In this document: positions 1 through 8,185 of the stretch, piece after piece | Numbering within the stretch: the first letter of the stretch is position 1 | Layout: every line of letters begins with the position of its first letter | Assembly (NCBI RefSeq): GCF_025979885.1 | Contig: NZ_CP110139.1 | Span: 2,790,001-2,854,000, forward strand | Direction: 5' to 3' | DNA: 64,000 bases | From: Hymenobacter sp. YIM 151500-1 | GTDB lineage: Bacteria > Bacteroidota > Bacteroidia > Cytophagales > Hymenobacteraceae | The notes under the pieces: generated by a model | What the model was told of the DNA's origin: nothing | The model's input: the letters and a program-made list of their open reading frames with translations, nothing else | Databases searched by the model: none | Made by a program: the position numbers and the translations under genes

Positions 1-67
1 CGTGCAATCTGATAAATCCGCTTAATCCGCGATTCAGATTCCGCGCTGCCTTCGGAATGACGTTCAT
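1..67. repeat. Dispersed repeat, family B (partial, right half)
   Basis: The window opens inside a non-coding repeat that reads 'aatccgcgattcagattccgc' and ends 'ttcggaatgacg'. The same words occur at 11,080-11,263, and the ATTCC-GAGCGGAGCGAGGAAT core recurs at 36,430-36,507. Only the right arm is present; the left arm would lie outside the window. Confidence 0.6.
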
Positions 68-88
68 CTAAACAGCATCAGCAACGAC

Positions 89-116
89 CGGGCGCGTGCG
101 ACGCGCCCCTCCGCCG
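89..116. repeat. Short GC-rich palindromic repeat, family D
   Basis: The word GGGCGCGTGCGACGCGCCCC is itself nearly palindromic. It recurs at 4,401-4,426 and, inverted, at 4,259-4,284. It lies just upstream of the first permease gene. Its function is unknown. Confidence 0.5.
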
Positions 117-143
117 CTCTACCCCACCTCAATCTTCCTGCTT

Positions 144-1394
144 ATGACTCCCGCGGTCCGCTTCAAATTGTCGGTGATGATGTTCCTGGAGTTCTTCATC
201 TGGGGGGCGTGGTTTGTGACCTTGGGCACTTACCTGCTGAAGACGCTGCAAACTACCGGCACGCAGGTAGGGGCGGCGTTTCTTACCCAGTCTATCGGGG
301 CCATTGTGGCGCCGTTCATCATCGGGCTGATTGCGGACCGTTTTTTCTCGGCCCAGAAGATTCTGGGGGTGTTGCACCTGGCCGGCGCGGCGCTGCTGTG
401 GCTGGCCGCCTCCGCCGCCGACTTCAGCGCCTTTTACCCCTTGATTCTGGTGTACATGGTGGTGTACATGCCCACGCTGGCCCTGGTGAACTCTATTTCG
501 TTTCGGCAGATGCGCGACCCGCAAAAGGAATTTGCCCCGATTCGGGTGCTGGGCACGCTGGGCTGGATTGTGGCGGGCCTGACTATCGGGTGGCTGAACT
601 GGGAGCAGGCCAACCGCCTGGACCTCACCTTTAAGATGGCGGCCGGCGCCTCGGCCCTGCTGGGCGTGTTTAGCTTCACGCTGCCCGCCACGCCGCCCAT
701 CCGCCGGGCCGGCCCCGCCACCGTGGGCCAACTGCTGGGCCTGGAAGCCATTGGGCTGCTGCGCAACCGCTCCTACCTGATTTTCTTCCTGGCTTCGGTG
801 GCCATCTGCGTGCCGCTTTCCTTCTACTACGGCTTTACCAACCCCTTTCTTAATGAAGCGGGCCTAAAGTCGGCGGCGGGTGTGCAGAGCCTGGGGCAGG
901 TGTCGGAGGTGCTGTTCATGCTCCTGATTCCGTTCTTCTTCGTCCGGCTCGGCGTGAAGAAGATGCTGGCCATTGGGATGCTGGCCTGGGTGGTGCGTTA
1001 CTTGTTCTTCGCCTACGGCAACGGCGGCTCGGCCTACTGGCTGCTGATTGCGGGCATTGTGCTGCACGGCATCTGCTACGATTTCTTTTTCGTCACGGGC
1101 CAGATTTACACCGACAAGCTGGCCGGCGAACAGTCGAAAAGCGCAGCTCAGGGCTTTATCACGCTGGCTACCTACGGGGTTGGGATGCTCATCGGTTCCC
1201 TGCTTTCGGGCCGGGTGGTGGATGCCTACCAGCTGGCGCCCAACCAGCACGACTGGCAAACCATCTGGCTGATTCCGGCGGCCATTGCCGCAGCGGTGCT
1301 GGCGGTGTTCCTGCTCCTGTTCCGGGACCAGCCCGCCCCCGCCCCGGCCGAGGAAATCAGCTTCGCGGAAGCCAACGCCCGGCTGGAAGTGTAG
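144..1394 (+). CDS. MFS permease, NupG/XapB nucleoside:H+ symporter-like
   Basis: This is an inner-membrane major facilitator protein of about 416 residues with some 12 hydrophobic segments. The opening LEFFIWGAWFVTLGTYL, the central PIRVLGTLGWIVAG and the late YDFFFVTGQIYTDK are shared in pattern with the second permease at 20,349. Family members are called nucleoside:proton symporters. Because an oxidoreductase and sugar isomerases follow on the same strand, the true substrate here may be a sugar or sugar derivative; that is inference. The start at 144 (MTPAVRFK) is preferred over an in-frame codon at 96, because the extra residues are not membrane-like and overlap a repeat. A family C repeat follows the stop codon. 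Confidence 0.8.
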   Translation: MTPAVRFKLSVMMFLEFFIWGAWFVTLGTYLLKTLQTTGTQVGAAFLTQSIGAIVAPFIIGLIADRFFSAQKILGVLHLAGAALLWLAASAADFSAFYPLILVYMVVYMPTLALVNSISFRQMRDPQKEFAPIRVLGTLGWIVAGLTIGWLNWEQANRLDLTFKMAAGASALLGVFSFTLPATPPIRRAGPATVGQLLGLEAIGLLRNRSYLIFFLASVAICVPLSFYYGFTNPFLNEAGLKSAAGVQSLGQVSEVLFMLLIPFFFVRLGVKKMLAIGMLAWVVRYLFFAYGNGGSAYWLLIAGIVLHGICYDFFFVTGQIYTDKLAGEQSKSAAQGFITLATYGVGMLIGSLLSGRVVDAYQLAPNQHDWQTIWLIPAAIAAAVLAVFLLLFRDQPAPAPAEEISFAEANARLEV

Positions 1395-1486
1395 AGACGC
1401 AACAGTTGGAGTCTCCTCGTCCGCGCCATCAGGAATCGTTCTACCAACATCGTTCAATGAGAGACGCAAGATATTGCGTCTCTACA
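1391..1486. repeat. Dispersed repeat, family C copy 1
   Basis: This roughly 95-bp non-coding element starts GTAGAGACGCAA and ends TTGCGTCTCTAC, so its ends are inverted repeats. The middle contains 'tcaggaatcgttct'. A clearly related copy lies at 6,461-6,555. Copy 1 begins at the stop codon of the permease. Confidence 0.7.
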
Positions 1487-1530
1487 CCTTCCAACCTTTC
1501 ACCTCTGCACCCTAACTCTACCACCCCTGC

Positions 1531-2682
1531 ATGAAACTACGACTCGGCATGATTGGCGGCGGGCCCGGCGCGTTTATCGGGGCGGTGCACCGCCACGCCG
1601 CCGCCCTTGATGGCATGTACGAGCTGACGGCCGGCGCCTTCAGCGCCGACGCCGAGAAGTCGCGGGCTATGGGCGGGCTGCTGGGTCTGGCGCCGGAGCG
1701 GGTGTACGGCTCGTATCAGGAGCTGATCGGCCAGGAAAGGCAGCGGCCCGAGGCCGAGCGGGTGCAGGTTATCAGCATCGTCACGCCCAACCACGTGCAC
1801 TTCGACCCGGCCCGGCTGGCCCTGGAAAACGGCTTCCACGTCATCCTGGATAAGCCCATGACCTTCTCGCTGGCCGAGGCCCGGCAGCTGGCCGATGTGG
1901 CCGAGGCCAGCGGCTGCCTGCTCTGCCTCACGCACACCTACACCGGCTACCCCATGATCAAGGAAGCCCGGCAGCTGGTGGCCGCGGGCACGCTGGGCCC
2001 CATCCGCAAGGCCTACGTGGAGTACCCGCAGGGCTGGCTCAGCGGCCCCGAGGAAAGCACCGCTAACAAGCAGGCCGCCTGGCGCACCGACCCTGCCCGC
2101 AGTGGTGCGGCCGGCGCCATGGGCGACATCGGCACCCACGCCTTCAACCTGCTGGAGTACGTGACGGGTCTGCCCGTGGTGCGCCTCTGCGCCGACCTGA
2201 ACACCGTGGTGCCCGGCCGCCGCCTCGACGACGACGGGGCCGTGCTGCTGCGGCTCAGCAACGGGGCCAGCGCCGTGCTCACGGCCACCCAGATTGCGGC
2301 CGGCGAGGAAAACAACCTGCGCGTGCGGGTGTACGGCGAGCTGGGCGGCCTGGAGTGGCAGCAGGCTGATGCCAACACCCTGCTGGTGAAGTGGCTCGAC
2401 CGGCCAACTGAAATTCGCCGGGCTGGCACCGGTTACGTGGGTTCCTTGGCCCAACACAACACCCGTACCCCCGCCGGCCACCCGGAGGGCTACCTCGAAG
2501 CCTTTGCCAACCTCTACCGCAACTTCGCCCTGACCGTGCAGGCCCGGCTGGCGGGCCGCCCCGCCCCGCCCGAAGCCCTGGACTTTCCGGGCGTGGCGGA
2601 GGGCATCCGGGGCATGGCGTTTATTGAAAACGTGGTAGCTTCCAGCCAGTCACAGCAGAAATGGACCGAGTTTACCGTCTGA
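1531..2682 (+). CDS. Gfo/Idh/MocA family NAD(P)-dependent oxidoreductase
   Basis: This 383-residue cytoplasmic protein is a probable sugar or inositol dehydrogenase. The N-terminal Rossmann fold shows a glycine-rich loop (GMIGGGPGAFIG, residues about 6-17). The catalytic-type lysine sits in LDKPMTFSLAEA (about residue 107), and the second domain carries GDIGTHAFNLLEYVTG, where the His is the usual active-site residue. There is no Tat or Sec signal. It is followed after 7 bp by a TIM-barrel isomerase, so the two are probably cotranscribed. Related clusters oxidise the C3 hydroxyl of sugars; the exact substrate cannot be read from the sequence. Confidence 0.9.
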   Translation: MKLRLGMIGGGPGAFIGAVHRHAAALDGMYELTAGAFSADAEKSRAMGGLLGLAPERVYGSYQELIGQERQRPEAERVQVISIVTPNHVHFDPARLALENGFHVILDKPMTFSLAEARQLADVAEASGCLLCLTHTYTGYPMIKEARQLVAAGTLGPIRKAYVEYPQGWLSGPEESTANKQAAWRTDPARSGAAGAMGDIGTHAFNLLEYVTGLPVVRLCADLNTVVPGRRLDDDGAVLLRLSNGASAVLTATQIAAGEENNLRVRVYGELGGLEWQQADANTLLVKWLDRPTEIRRAGTGYVGSLAQHNTRTPAGHPEGYLEAFANLYRNFALTVQARLAGRPAPPEALDFPGVAEGIRGMAFIENVVASSQSQQKWTEFTV

Positions 2683-2689
2683 CCCGCGC

Positions 2690-3742
2690 ATGAAAACCAT
2701 CCAGGGACCGGCCATCTTCCTGGCCCAGTTCATCGGCGACCAAGCCCCGTTCAATAGCCTGGCCGACATCTGCGCCTGGGCCGGTGGCCTAGGCTTCAAG
2801 GGCGTGCAGCTCCCGACCCTCGATCCGCGCTTCATCGACCTCCAGAAAGCCGCCGAAAGCCAGACCTACGCCGACGAGGTGCGCGGCACGGTGGAGGCGG
2901 CCGGGCTGGTCATCACCGAGCTTTCCACCCACTTGCAGGGGCAGCTGGTGGCGGTGCACCCGGCCTACGACCAGCTGTTCGACGGCTTTGCGCCGGCCGC
3001 CTACCGCCACAACCCCGCGGCCCGGCAGCAGTGGGCCGTGCAGCAGCTCCGGTACGCCGCCCAGGCCTCTCGCAACCTGGGGCTGCGGGCCCACGCCACG
3101 TTCAGCGGGGCGCTGGCCTGGCCTATGGTGTACCCCTGGCCCCAGCGGCCGGCGGGCCTGGTGGAGGAGGCGTTTGCCGAGCTGGGCCGACGCTGGCGCC
3201 CGATTCTGGATGAGTTTGACCGCTGCGGCGTGGACTTGTGCTACGAGGTGCACGCCGGCGAAGACCTGCACGACGGCGTGAGCTACGAGCGGTTTCTGGA
3301 CCAGGTGCAGCAGCACCCGCGCGCCTGCCTGCTCTACGACCCCTCCCACTTCGTGCTGCAATGCCTCGACTACCTGGAGTACATCGACTTCTACCACGAG
3401 CGGATTCGGATGTTCCACGTCAAGGACGCCGAGTTCCGGCCCAACGGCCGGCAGGGCGTGTATGGCGGCTACCAGAGCTGGCTTGACCGGGCCGGCCGCT
3501 TCCGCTCCCTCGGCGACGGGCAGGTTGATTTCAAAGCCATTTTCAGCAAGCTCACCGCCTACGACTTCCCCGGCTGGGCCGTGCTGGAGTGGGAATGTGC
3601 CCTCAAACACCCCGAGGACGGGGCCCGGGAAGGCGCCCGGTTTATCCAGGACCACATCATCCGCGTCACCGACCATGCCTTTGATGACTTTGTTGCCACC
3701 CCGGCCGATTCGGCGTTCAACCGCACGCTACTAGGCTTATAA
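2690..3742 (+). CDS. Sugar phosphate isomerase/epimerase (xylose-isomerase-like TIM barrel)
   Basis: This 350-residue protein belongs to the AP-endonuclease-2/xylose-isomerase-like TIM-barrel family. Likely metal ligands are visible in order: Glu in CYEVHAGED, Asp/His in LYDPSHFV, His in MFHVKDAEF and Glu in LEWECALK. It lacks a signal peptide, unlike the two related barrels at 4,437 and 5,558, so it should work in the cytoplasm with the oxidoreductase 7 bp upstream. A keto-sugar epimerase/isomerase role is inferred from this pairing. Confidence 0.88.
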   Translation: MKTIQGPAIFLAQFIGDQAPFNSLADICAWAGGLGFKGVQLPTLDPRFIDLQKAAESQTYADEVRGTVEAAGLVITELSTHLQGQLVAVHPAYDQLFDGFAPAAYRHNPAARQQWAVQQLRYAAQASRNLGLRAHATFSGALAWPMVYPWPQRPAGLVEEAFAELGRRWRPILDEFDRCGVDLCYEVHAGEDLHDGVSYERFLDQVQQHPRACLLYDPSHFVLQCLDYLEYIDFYHERIRMFHVKDAEFRPNGRQGVYGGYQSWLDRAGRFRSLGDGQVDFKAIFSKLTAYDFPGWAVLEWECALKHPEDGAREGARFIQDHIIRVTDHAFDDFVATPADSAFNRTLLGL

Positions 3743-3756
3743 TCATACATGCAGCT

Positions 3757-4248
3757 ATGAAAAAACTCGTCCTTTTCCTTGGTCTGGCCGCCTCGCTCCT
3801 GGCCTGCGACACTGGTTCCCGACAGCAGCAGGCCGCTACCGAAGCTCCTACCGAGACGCCCAGCGTGGCCGAGGCGTCGTCGGAGGAGATGAACCGCGAC
3901 AGTGCCTCGGGGCGCAACCTGGCCGCCGTGGCCCACCAGCCCCAAATTGATACGAGCGTGACCAAGCTCGGCACCGGCGCTACCGGCGGCACGGTGGCCA
4001 AGGGCGCGGCCCTGATAACCGCCTCAGACTGTACCACCTGCCACAAGGAGCGGGAACGGCTCATTGGCCCGGCCTACCTCGCCGTGGCCCAGCAGTACCC
4101 GAACTCGGAGGAGAACGTGAAGATGCTCGCCAGCAAGATTATCCAGGGCGGCAAAGGCAACTGGGGCGACATCCCCATGACGCCCCACCCCAACATTTCC
4201 GAGGCCGACGCCCGGGAAATGGCGCGGTATATTCTGGCGTTGAAGTAG
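3757..4248 (+). CDS. Monoheme c-type cytochrome lipoprotein
   Basis: This is a 163-residue exported protein. A short signal peptide ends in a lipobox (GLAASLLAC), so it is probably lipid-anchored. A low-complexity Thr/Glu/Ser region follows, then a cytochrome c fold with one heme site (C92-x2-C95-H96 in DCTTCHKE) and a likely axial Met in DIPMTPHP. The end, ADAREMARYILALK, is a typical terminal helix of class I cytochromes. It lies 14 bp after the isomerase gene. It could accept electrons from an exported or membrane sugar dehydrogenase, but no such enzyme is seen next to it. Confidence 0.88.
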   Translation: MKKLVLFLGLAASLLACDTGSRQQQAATEAPTETPSVAEASSEEMNRDSASGRNLAAVAHQPQIDTSVTKLGTGATGGTVAKGAALITASDCTTCHKERERLIGPAYLAVAQQYPNSEENVKMLASKIIQGGKGNWGDIPMTPHPNISEADAREMARYILALK

Positions 4249-4258
4249 GCCTTGGAGG

Positions 4259-4426
4259 TGTAGAGGCGCGTTGCACGCGCCCGGCCGTTGCTGCTGCCGA
4301 CCGGGCAGCCTTTCGCTCCTCCAGCCAGTCGCTGTCCGGGCGACGCCGTGCATGACAGCGGCACCACATCTACATCCGGCTGAACAACCTCACCACATAA
4401 CCGGGCGCGTGCGACGCGCCCCTACA
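4259..4426. repeat. Inverted repeat pair (family D arms) flanking 116 bp
   Basis: The 26-bp arms at 4,259-4,284 and 4,401-4,426 are reverse complements at 24 of 26 positions. The arm core is GGCGCGTTGCACGCGCCCGG. The pair fills the gap between the cytochrome stop codon and the next gene. There is no T-run to mark it as an ordinary terminator. Confidence 0.6.
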
Positions 4427-4436
4427 CCCTCCCGCC

Positions 4437-5324
4437 ATGGCTCCTCCCCCAACCCGCCGGACGACCCTCAAATACCTGCTGGCCGGCACGGCTGCCGTGG
4501 GCGTGGCAGGCTCGCTCAGCACGTTGCTATCTTCCAAAAACGCATCCGCGCCGGCTATGCTCAAAAATAACCTCAAGCATTCGGTGTGCCGATGGTGCTT
4601 CCAGCACCTGTCGCTGGAGCAGCTCTGCGAAGCGGCCCGCGGCCTGGGCCTGACGGGCATCGACCTGGTAGGCCCCAAGGACTGGCCGACCTTGCAGAAA
4701 TACGGCCTCGACTCGTCGATGTGCAACGGAGCGGAAATCAACCTCACCGACGGCTTCAACGACACCCGCTACCACACCACCCTGCTGAAAAACTACTCGG
4801 AGATGATTCCGCTGGTGGCCAAGGCCGGGTATAAGCAGCTGATTTGCTTTAGCGGCAACCGCCGCGGCATGAGCGACGAAACCGGCTGGGCCAACTGCGT
4901 GAAAGGCCTGACGCCCCTGCTGGCCCTGGCAGCCAAGCACAACGTGGTGCTGGTGATGGAGCTGCTCAACAGCAAAATCGACCACAAAGACTACCACTGC
5001 GACCGGACAGCCTGGGGCGTGGCTCTGGCTAAAAAGCTGGATTCGCCTCATTTCAAGCTGCTGTTCGACATCTACCACATGCAGATTGACGAGGGCGACG
5101 TGATTCGGAATATCACCGATAACCACGCCTACATTTCGCATTACCACACGGCCGGCGTGCCCGGTCGCCACGAAATCGACGAGACGCAGGAGTTGAACTA
5201 CCCGGCCATCATGCGCGCCATCAAGGCCACCGGCTTCCGGGGCTACGTAGCGCAGGAGTTCGTCCCCACGCAAACCGACCAGCTGGCCGCCCTGCGCCAA
5301 GCCGTGCAGCTGTGCGACGTGTAG
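4437..5324 (+). CDS. Exported hydroxypyruvate-isomerase-like TIM barrel
   Basis: This 295-residue protein begins with a twin-arginine-like signal (TRRTTLKYLLAGTAAVGVAG), so it is probably exported folded, with a metal bound. The mature part starts at about residue 43 (LKHSVCRWCF). Active-site-like segments are VLVMELLNSK (Glu), LFDIYHMQIDEG (Asp and His), YHTAGVPGRHEID (His) and VAQEFVPT (Glu). This pattern fits the hydroxypyruvate isomerase branch of the sugar-phosphate isomerase family. Bacteroidota often carry several such Tat-exported barrels beside Gfo/Idh/MocA enzymes. The substrate is unknown. Confidence 0.85.
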   Translation: MAPPPTRRTTLKYLLAGTAAVGVAGSLSTLLSSKNASAPAMLKNNLKHSVCRWCFQHLSLEQLCEAARGLGLTGIDLVGPKDWPTLQKYGLDSSMCNGAEINLTDGFNDTRYHTTLLKNYSEMIPLVAKAGYKQLICFSGNRRGMSDETGWANCVKGLTPLLALAAKHNVVLVMELLNSKIDHKDYHCDRTAWGVALAKKLDSPHFKLLFDIYHMQIDEGDVIRNITDNHAYISHYHTAGVPGRHEIDETQELNYPAIMRAIKATGFRGYVAQEFVPTQTDQLAALRQAVQLCDV

Positions 5325-5362
5325 TTTTTTGAATATAAGTTGCTCAGAAAGTTGAAAGGGCG

Positions 5363-5483
5363 TCATGCTCTATCTGGCGTCCGCTTGCCGAAGCATCTCT
5401 CCCGCTTCGTCCTCACGAGTAGAATTAGCCAGCGGGAGAGATGCTTCGACTTCGCCTCCGGCTCCGCTCAGCATGACGTTCCG
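5363..5483. repeat. Dispersed hairpin repeat, family A copy 1
   Basis: A non-coding element with inverted ends (CGTCATGCT...AGCATGACG) and an inner inverted pair (GAAGCATCTCTCCCGCTTCGT / GCGGGAGAGATGCTTCG). Related copies lie at 23,736, 34,905, 41,606 and 61,128. It follows the hydroxypyruvate isomerase gene. It has no open frame of its own. Confidence 0.75.
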
Positions 5484-5557
5484 GTGTATTTGGGGCGACT
5501 TCCTATATAGCTTCTAGCCTACCCTTCATTGGTACTTCCACCACTAGTTCCTTTCCC

Positions 5558-6433
5558 ATGATACAGCGCCGCACATTTCTCTATCAGGCTGGCTGGCTCA
5601 CCGCCCTCTCGGTGCTGGCGCCGGGTCAGCTATTGGCCGCGCCGCCCGCGCGGAAAACCGGTTTGCAGCTATACACCTTGCGCGACTACATAAGCAAAGA
5701 CGTGAAGGGCGTGCTGGCGAAAGTGGCTCAGGCCGGCTACCAGACGGTCGAAACCTACGGCTACAACCCGGAGGGCGGCGGGTTCTGGGGGCTGAGCGCG
5801 GCGCAGTTTGCGGCGGCCCTGAAAGCGCACGGCCTGACCACGTTCAGCGGCCACTACGACACGGGCCGCTACTTCCGCGAGGGTAATCTGGACCTGCTCA
5901 AGCCCTACCTGGAGGCCGCCAAGGCTTGCGGCCAGGCCTACGTGGTGGTACCTTACCTCGACGAGCAGGTACGGACCTCGCCCGACGCCTTCAAGGCCAT
6001 TGCCGAGAAGCTGAACCGGGCGGGCGAGCTGTGCCGGGCCGCCGGCCTGCGCCTGGGCTACCACAACCACGACTTCGAGTTCAAGCCCGTTGGCGGCACC
6101 ACGCTCTACGAGGTGCTGCTGCGCGAAACCCAGCCCACGCTGGTAGAGTTTGAGCTGGACCTGTACTGGGCCGTGCGCGCCGGGCAGAATCCGCTGCAGC
6201 TGCTTCAGAAGCATCAGGGCCGCTTCCCGCTCTGGCACGTCAAAGACATGGACAAAACCCAGCCAGAGCGCAACACCGAGGTCGGCACCGGTTCCATCAA
6301 CTTCCCGGAGCTGTTCAAACAAGCCGGCGCCACCGGGCTTAAGCAGGCGTTTGTGGAGCAGGAAAACTTTGCCATGGATGCCTACAAAAGCATAACCCAG
6401 AGCGCGGCGTACGTGAAAAAAAGACTGCTGTAA
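5558..6433 (+). CDS. Exported sugar phosphate isomerase/epimerase (TIM barrel)
   Basis: This is a 291-residue protein with a Tat-like N-terminus (MIQRRTFLYQAGWLTALSVL) ending at LLAAPPA. The barrel starts at about residue 34 (KTGLQLYTLRDYI). Candidate metal ligands are His in GYHNHDFEF, Glu/Asp in VEFELDLYWAVRAG, His in WHVKDMDK and Glu in AFVEQENF. It is the third isomerase-type barrel in 4 kb and stands between repeat elements A and C, so it may be transcribed separately. An epimerase for periplasmic (keto-)sugars is the likeliest role. Confidence 0.86.
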   Translation: MIQRRTFLYQAGWLTALSVLAPGQLLAAPPARKTGLQLYTLRDYISKDVKGVLAKVAQAGYQTVETYGYNPEGGGFWGLSAAQFAAALKAHGLTTFSGHYDTGRYFREGNLDLLKPYLEAAKACGQAYVVVPYLDEQVRTSPDAFKAIAEKLNRAGELCRAAGLRLGYHNHDFEFKPVGGTTLYEVLLRETQPTLVEFELDLYWAVRAGQNPLQLLQKHQGRFPLWHVKDMDKTQPERNTEVGTGSINFPELFKQAGATGLKQAFVEQENFAMDAYKSITQSAAYVKKRLL

Positions 6434-6460
6434 GAAGCAGCATTGTCCGGCGCGTGCGGG

Positions 6461-6555
6461 GTAGAGACGCAATAGCTGGAGTCTCGTCCGCGCCGTCAGG
6501 AATCGTTCTGCCAACATCTTGCAACCATGAGACGCAACATATTGCGTCTCTACCT
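6461..6555. repeat. Dispersed repeat, family C copy 2
   Basis: This element is closely related over its whole length to 1,391-1,486. It has the same GTAGAGACGCAA start, the same 'gtcaggaatcgttct' middle and the same TTGCGTCTCTAC end. It follows directly after the isomerase gene. Two near-identical copies 5 kb apart suggest a mobile or amplified non-coding element. Confidence 0.7.
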
Positions 6556-6663
6556 CAGAAAACGGCCTCGATGATGCCGAGTACCACGTGGCCCACCTGA
6601 ATCGACTATGCTTCTTTAGCTGAACACCCAAAAACAAGCCTCACCGCTAACCCCATCCGCTGC

Positions 6664-7452
6664 ATGACTTTTCGCCTTACTCTTCTCGCCTTGCTGGCCG
6701 GCAGCTGGAGCTGCACTCATGCCCAATCCACCGCCAAGCCCGAGGACACCGAAGTGTGGGCGCCCGAGCCCAAGGTAGTGGCGCCGGGTCCGCCCGGTGG
6801 CGGGGCTGCCCCTGCCGATGCGCTGCTCCTCTTCGACGGCAAAAACCTCAATGAGTGGGTATCGACCGACAACCGCAACGCCCCGGCCGCGTGGACGGTG
6901 GCCGGGGGCGTGTTTACCGTGAACAAGGCCAGTGGCAACATCGAAACCAAGCGCCGCTTCGGCAGCTACCAGCTGCATCTGGAGTGGCGCATTCCGGCCG
7001 GCATCAGCGGTACGGGGCAGGCGCGGGGCAACAGCGGCGTGTTTCTGGCCTCCACCGGCGCCGGCGACCTGGGCTACGAGCTACAGATTCTGGATTCGTA
7101 CCAGAACAAAACCTACGTCAACGGCATGGCCGGCAGCATCTATAAGCAGTACGCGCCCCTGGCCAACCCCGCCCGCCCCCCCGGCGAGTGGCAGACCTAC
7201 GACATAGCCTGGACGGCCCCGACCTTCACGGCCGCCGGCGCACTGGCCACGCCGGCCAGGGTTACAGTATTTTTCAACGGCGTACTGGTGCAGAACAACG
7301 TGGCCTTGCTGGGCCCCACGCTCTACATCGGGGCCCCCTCCTACCAAGCCCACGGCCCAACTTCCATCAAACTGCAAGCCCACGGCGACAAGAGTGAGCC
7401 CATCAGCTTCCGCAACATCTGGGTGCGGGAGCTGCCAGCGGCGGCCAAGTAG
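6664..7452 (+). CDS. DUF1080 (3-keto-disaccharide hydrolase family) exported protein
   Basis: This 262-residue exported protein has a signal peptide with a Cys (GSWSCTHAQ) that could be lipidated. The DUF1080 domain covers about residues 55-258: LLFDGKNLNEWVS at its start, RGNSGVFLAS and GYELQILDSY in the middle, and PISFRNIWVREL at the end. This concanavalin-like fold is known in enzymes that cleave 3-keto-glycosides after C3 oxidation. With a Gfo/Idh/MocA enzyme and sugar isomerases upstream, it probably belongs to a 3-keto-sugar route. That link is inferred from context. Confidence 0.87.
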   Translation: MTFRLTLLALLAGSWSCTHAQSTAKPEDTEVWAPEPKVVAPGPPGGGAAPADALLLFDGKNLNEWVSTDNRNAPAAWTVAGGVFTVNKASGNIETKRRFGSYQLHLEWRIPAGISGTGQARGNSGVFLASTGAGDLGYELQILDSYQNKTYVNGMAGSIYKQYAPLANPARPPGEWQTYDIAWTAPTFTAAGALATPARVTVFFNGVLVQNNVALLGPTLYIGAPSYQAHGPTSIKLQAHGDKSEPISFRNIWVRELPAAAK

Positions 7453-7526
7453 CGGTTTAGGAGGCGTAAGCTACTGCCTTACTGCTCAGCTTAGATAGTA
7501 TTTTACATACGGCTTATCTTAGCCTT

Positions 7527-7760
7527 ATGAACCGTGCCTACGAAGAAATAATTGACTGGCTGGCGGGTGGCTTCACCCCCGCCGCGCTAGTAGCCTACCG
7601 CCCTTCGGAGGCGGTACGAGAGCGAGTGGCTGAGTTGGTCAGCAAAGAGAAAACCGAAGGCCTCACAGCCAACGAAGCCGAGGAGCTGACGCATTATTTA
7701 CAACTCGAGCACCTACTACGGTTAGCCAAAGCCCGAGCCCGCACGAAGCTGGCCGCATGA
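7527..7760 (+). CDS. Small helical protein paired with an HNH nuclease
   Basis: This 77-residue protein is without signal or cysteines. It reads as mainly helical and charged (PSEAVRERVAELVSKEKTEG, then EAEELTHYLQLEHLLRLAKA). Its stop codon overlaps the start of the HNH gene by 4 bases, so the two should be translated together. From memory, similar small proteins occur upstream of similar HNH genes in other bacteria. Its function is unknown; an antitoxin-like or regulatory partner is a guess. Confidence 0.75.
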   Translation: MNRAYEEIIDWLAGGFTPAALVAYRPSEAVRERVAELVSKEKTEGLTANEAEELTHYLQLEHLLRLAKARARTKLAA

Positions 7761-8170
7761 GTCGTACCTACATCAGTGCAGAGTTACGACGTCATGTGGC
7801 CCTACGCGCTGAATTGCGCTGCGAATATTGCCGAATAGCGGAAGATGATACGGTATTCGGCTGCCAGGTTGACCATATTATTAGCGAGAAGCACGGTGGC
7901 CTTACTACTGCTGATAACTTGGCGTATGCCTGCACTTTCTGCAATCAGCATAAAGGCAGTGACATAGCTTCGCTCACTACTGATGGCAGCTTAGTTCGTC
8001 TATTCAATCCACGCATCGATAGCTGGCAAGAGCATTTTGCAATAGTCGGATTGTATATGCAAGCACGCACACCCGTAGCTGAAGCTACCATCCGATTACT
8101 TGGCTTCAACACGCCGGAGCGCGTACTAGAGCGCGAAGCCTTATCCAAATTAGGCCGATTTCCTTTCTGA
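7757..8170 (+). CDS. HNH endonuclease
   Basis: This 137-residue protein has a complete zinc-supported HNH motif: C22-x2-C25 (LRCEYCR), D39-H40 (QVDHIISEKHGG), N54 (ADNLAYAC), C59-x2-C62-N63 and H65. It should be a metal-dependent DNA nuclease or nickase. No methylase, phage or toxin gene lies beside it; its only partner is the 77-residue protein whose end it overlaps. Its codons are visibly less GC-rich than those of the flanking metabolic genes, which hints at horizontal acquisition. Lone HNH genes can be defence, mobile or housekeeping nucleases. Confidence 0.85.
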   Translation: MSRTYISAELRRHVALRAELRCEYCRIAEDDTVFGCQVDHIISEKHGGLTTADNLAYACTFCNQHKGSDIASLTTDGSLVRLFNPRIDSWQEHFAIVGLYMQARTPVAEATIRLLGFNTPERVLEREALSKLGRFPF

Positions 8171-8185
8171 CCGCACTTTGATCAG

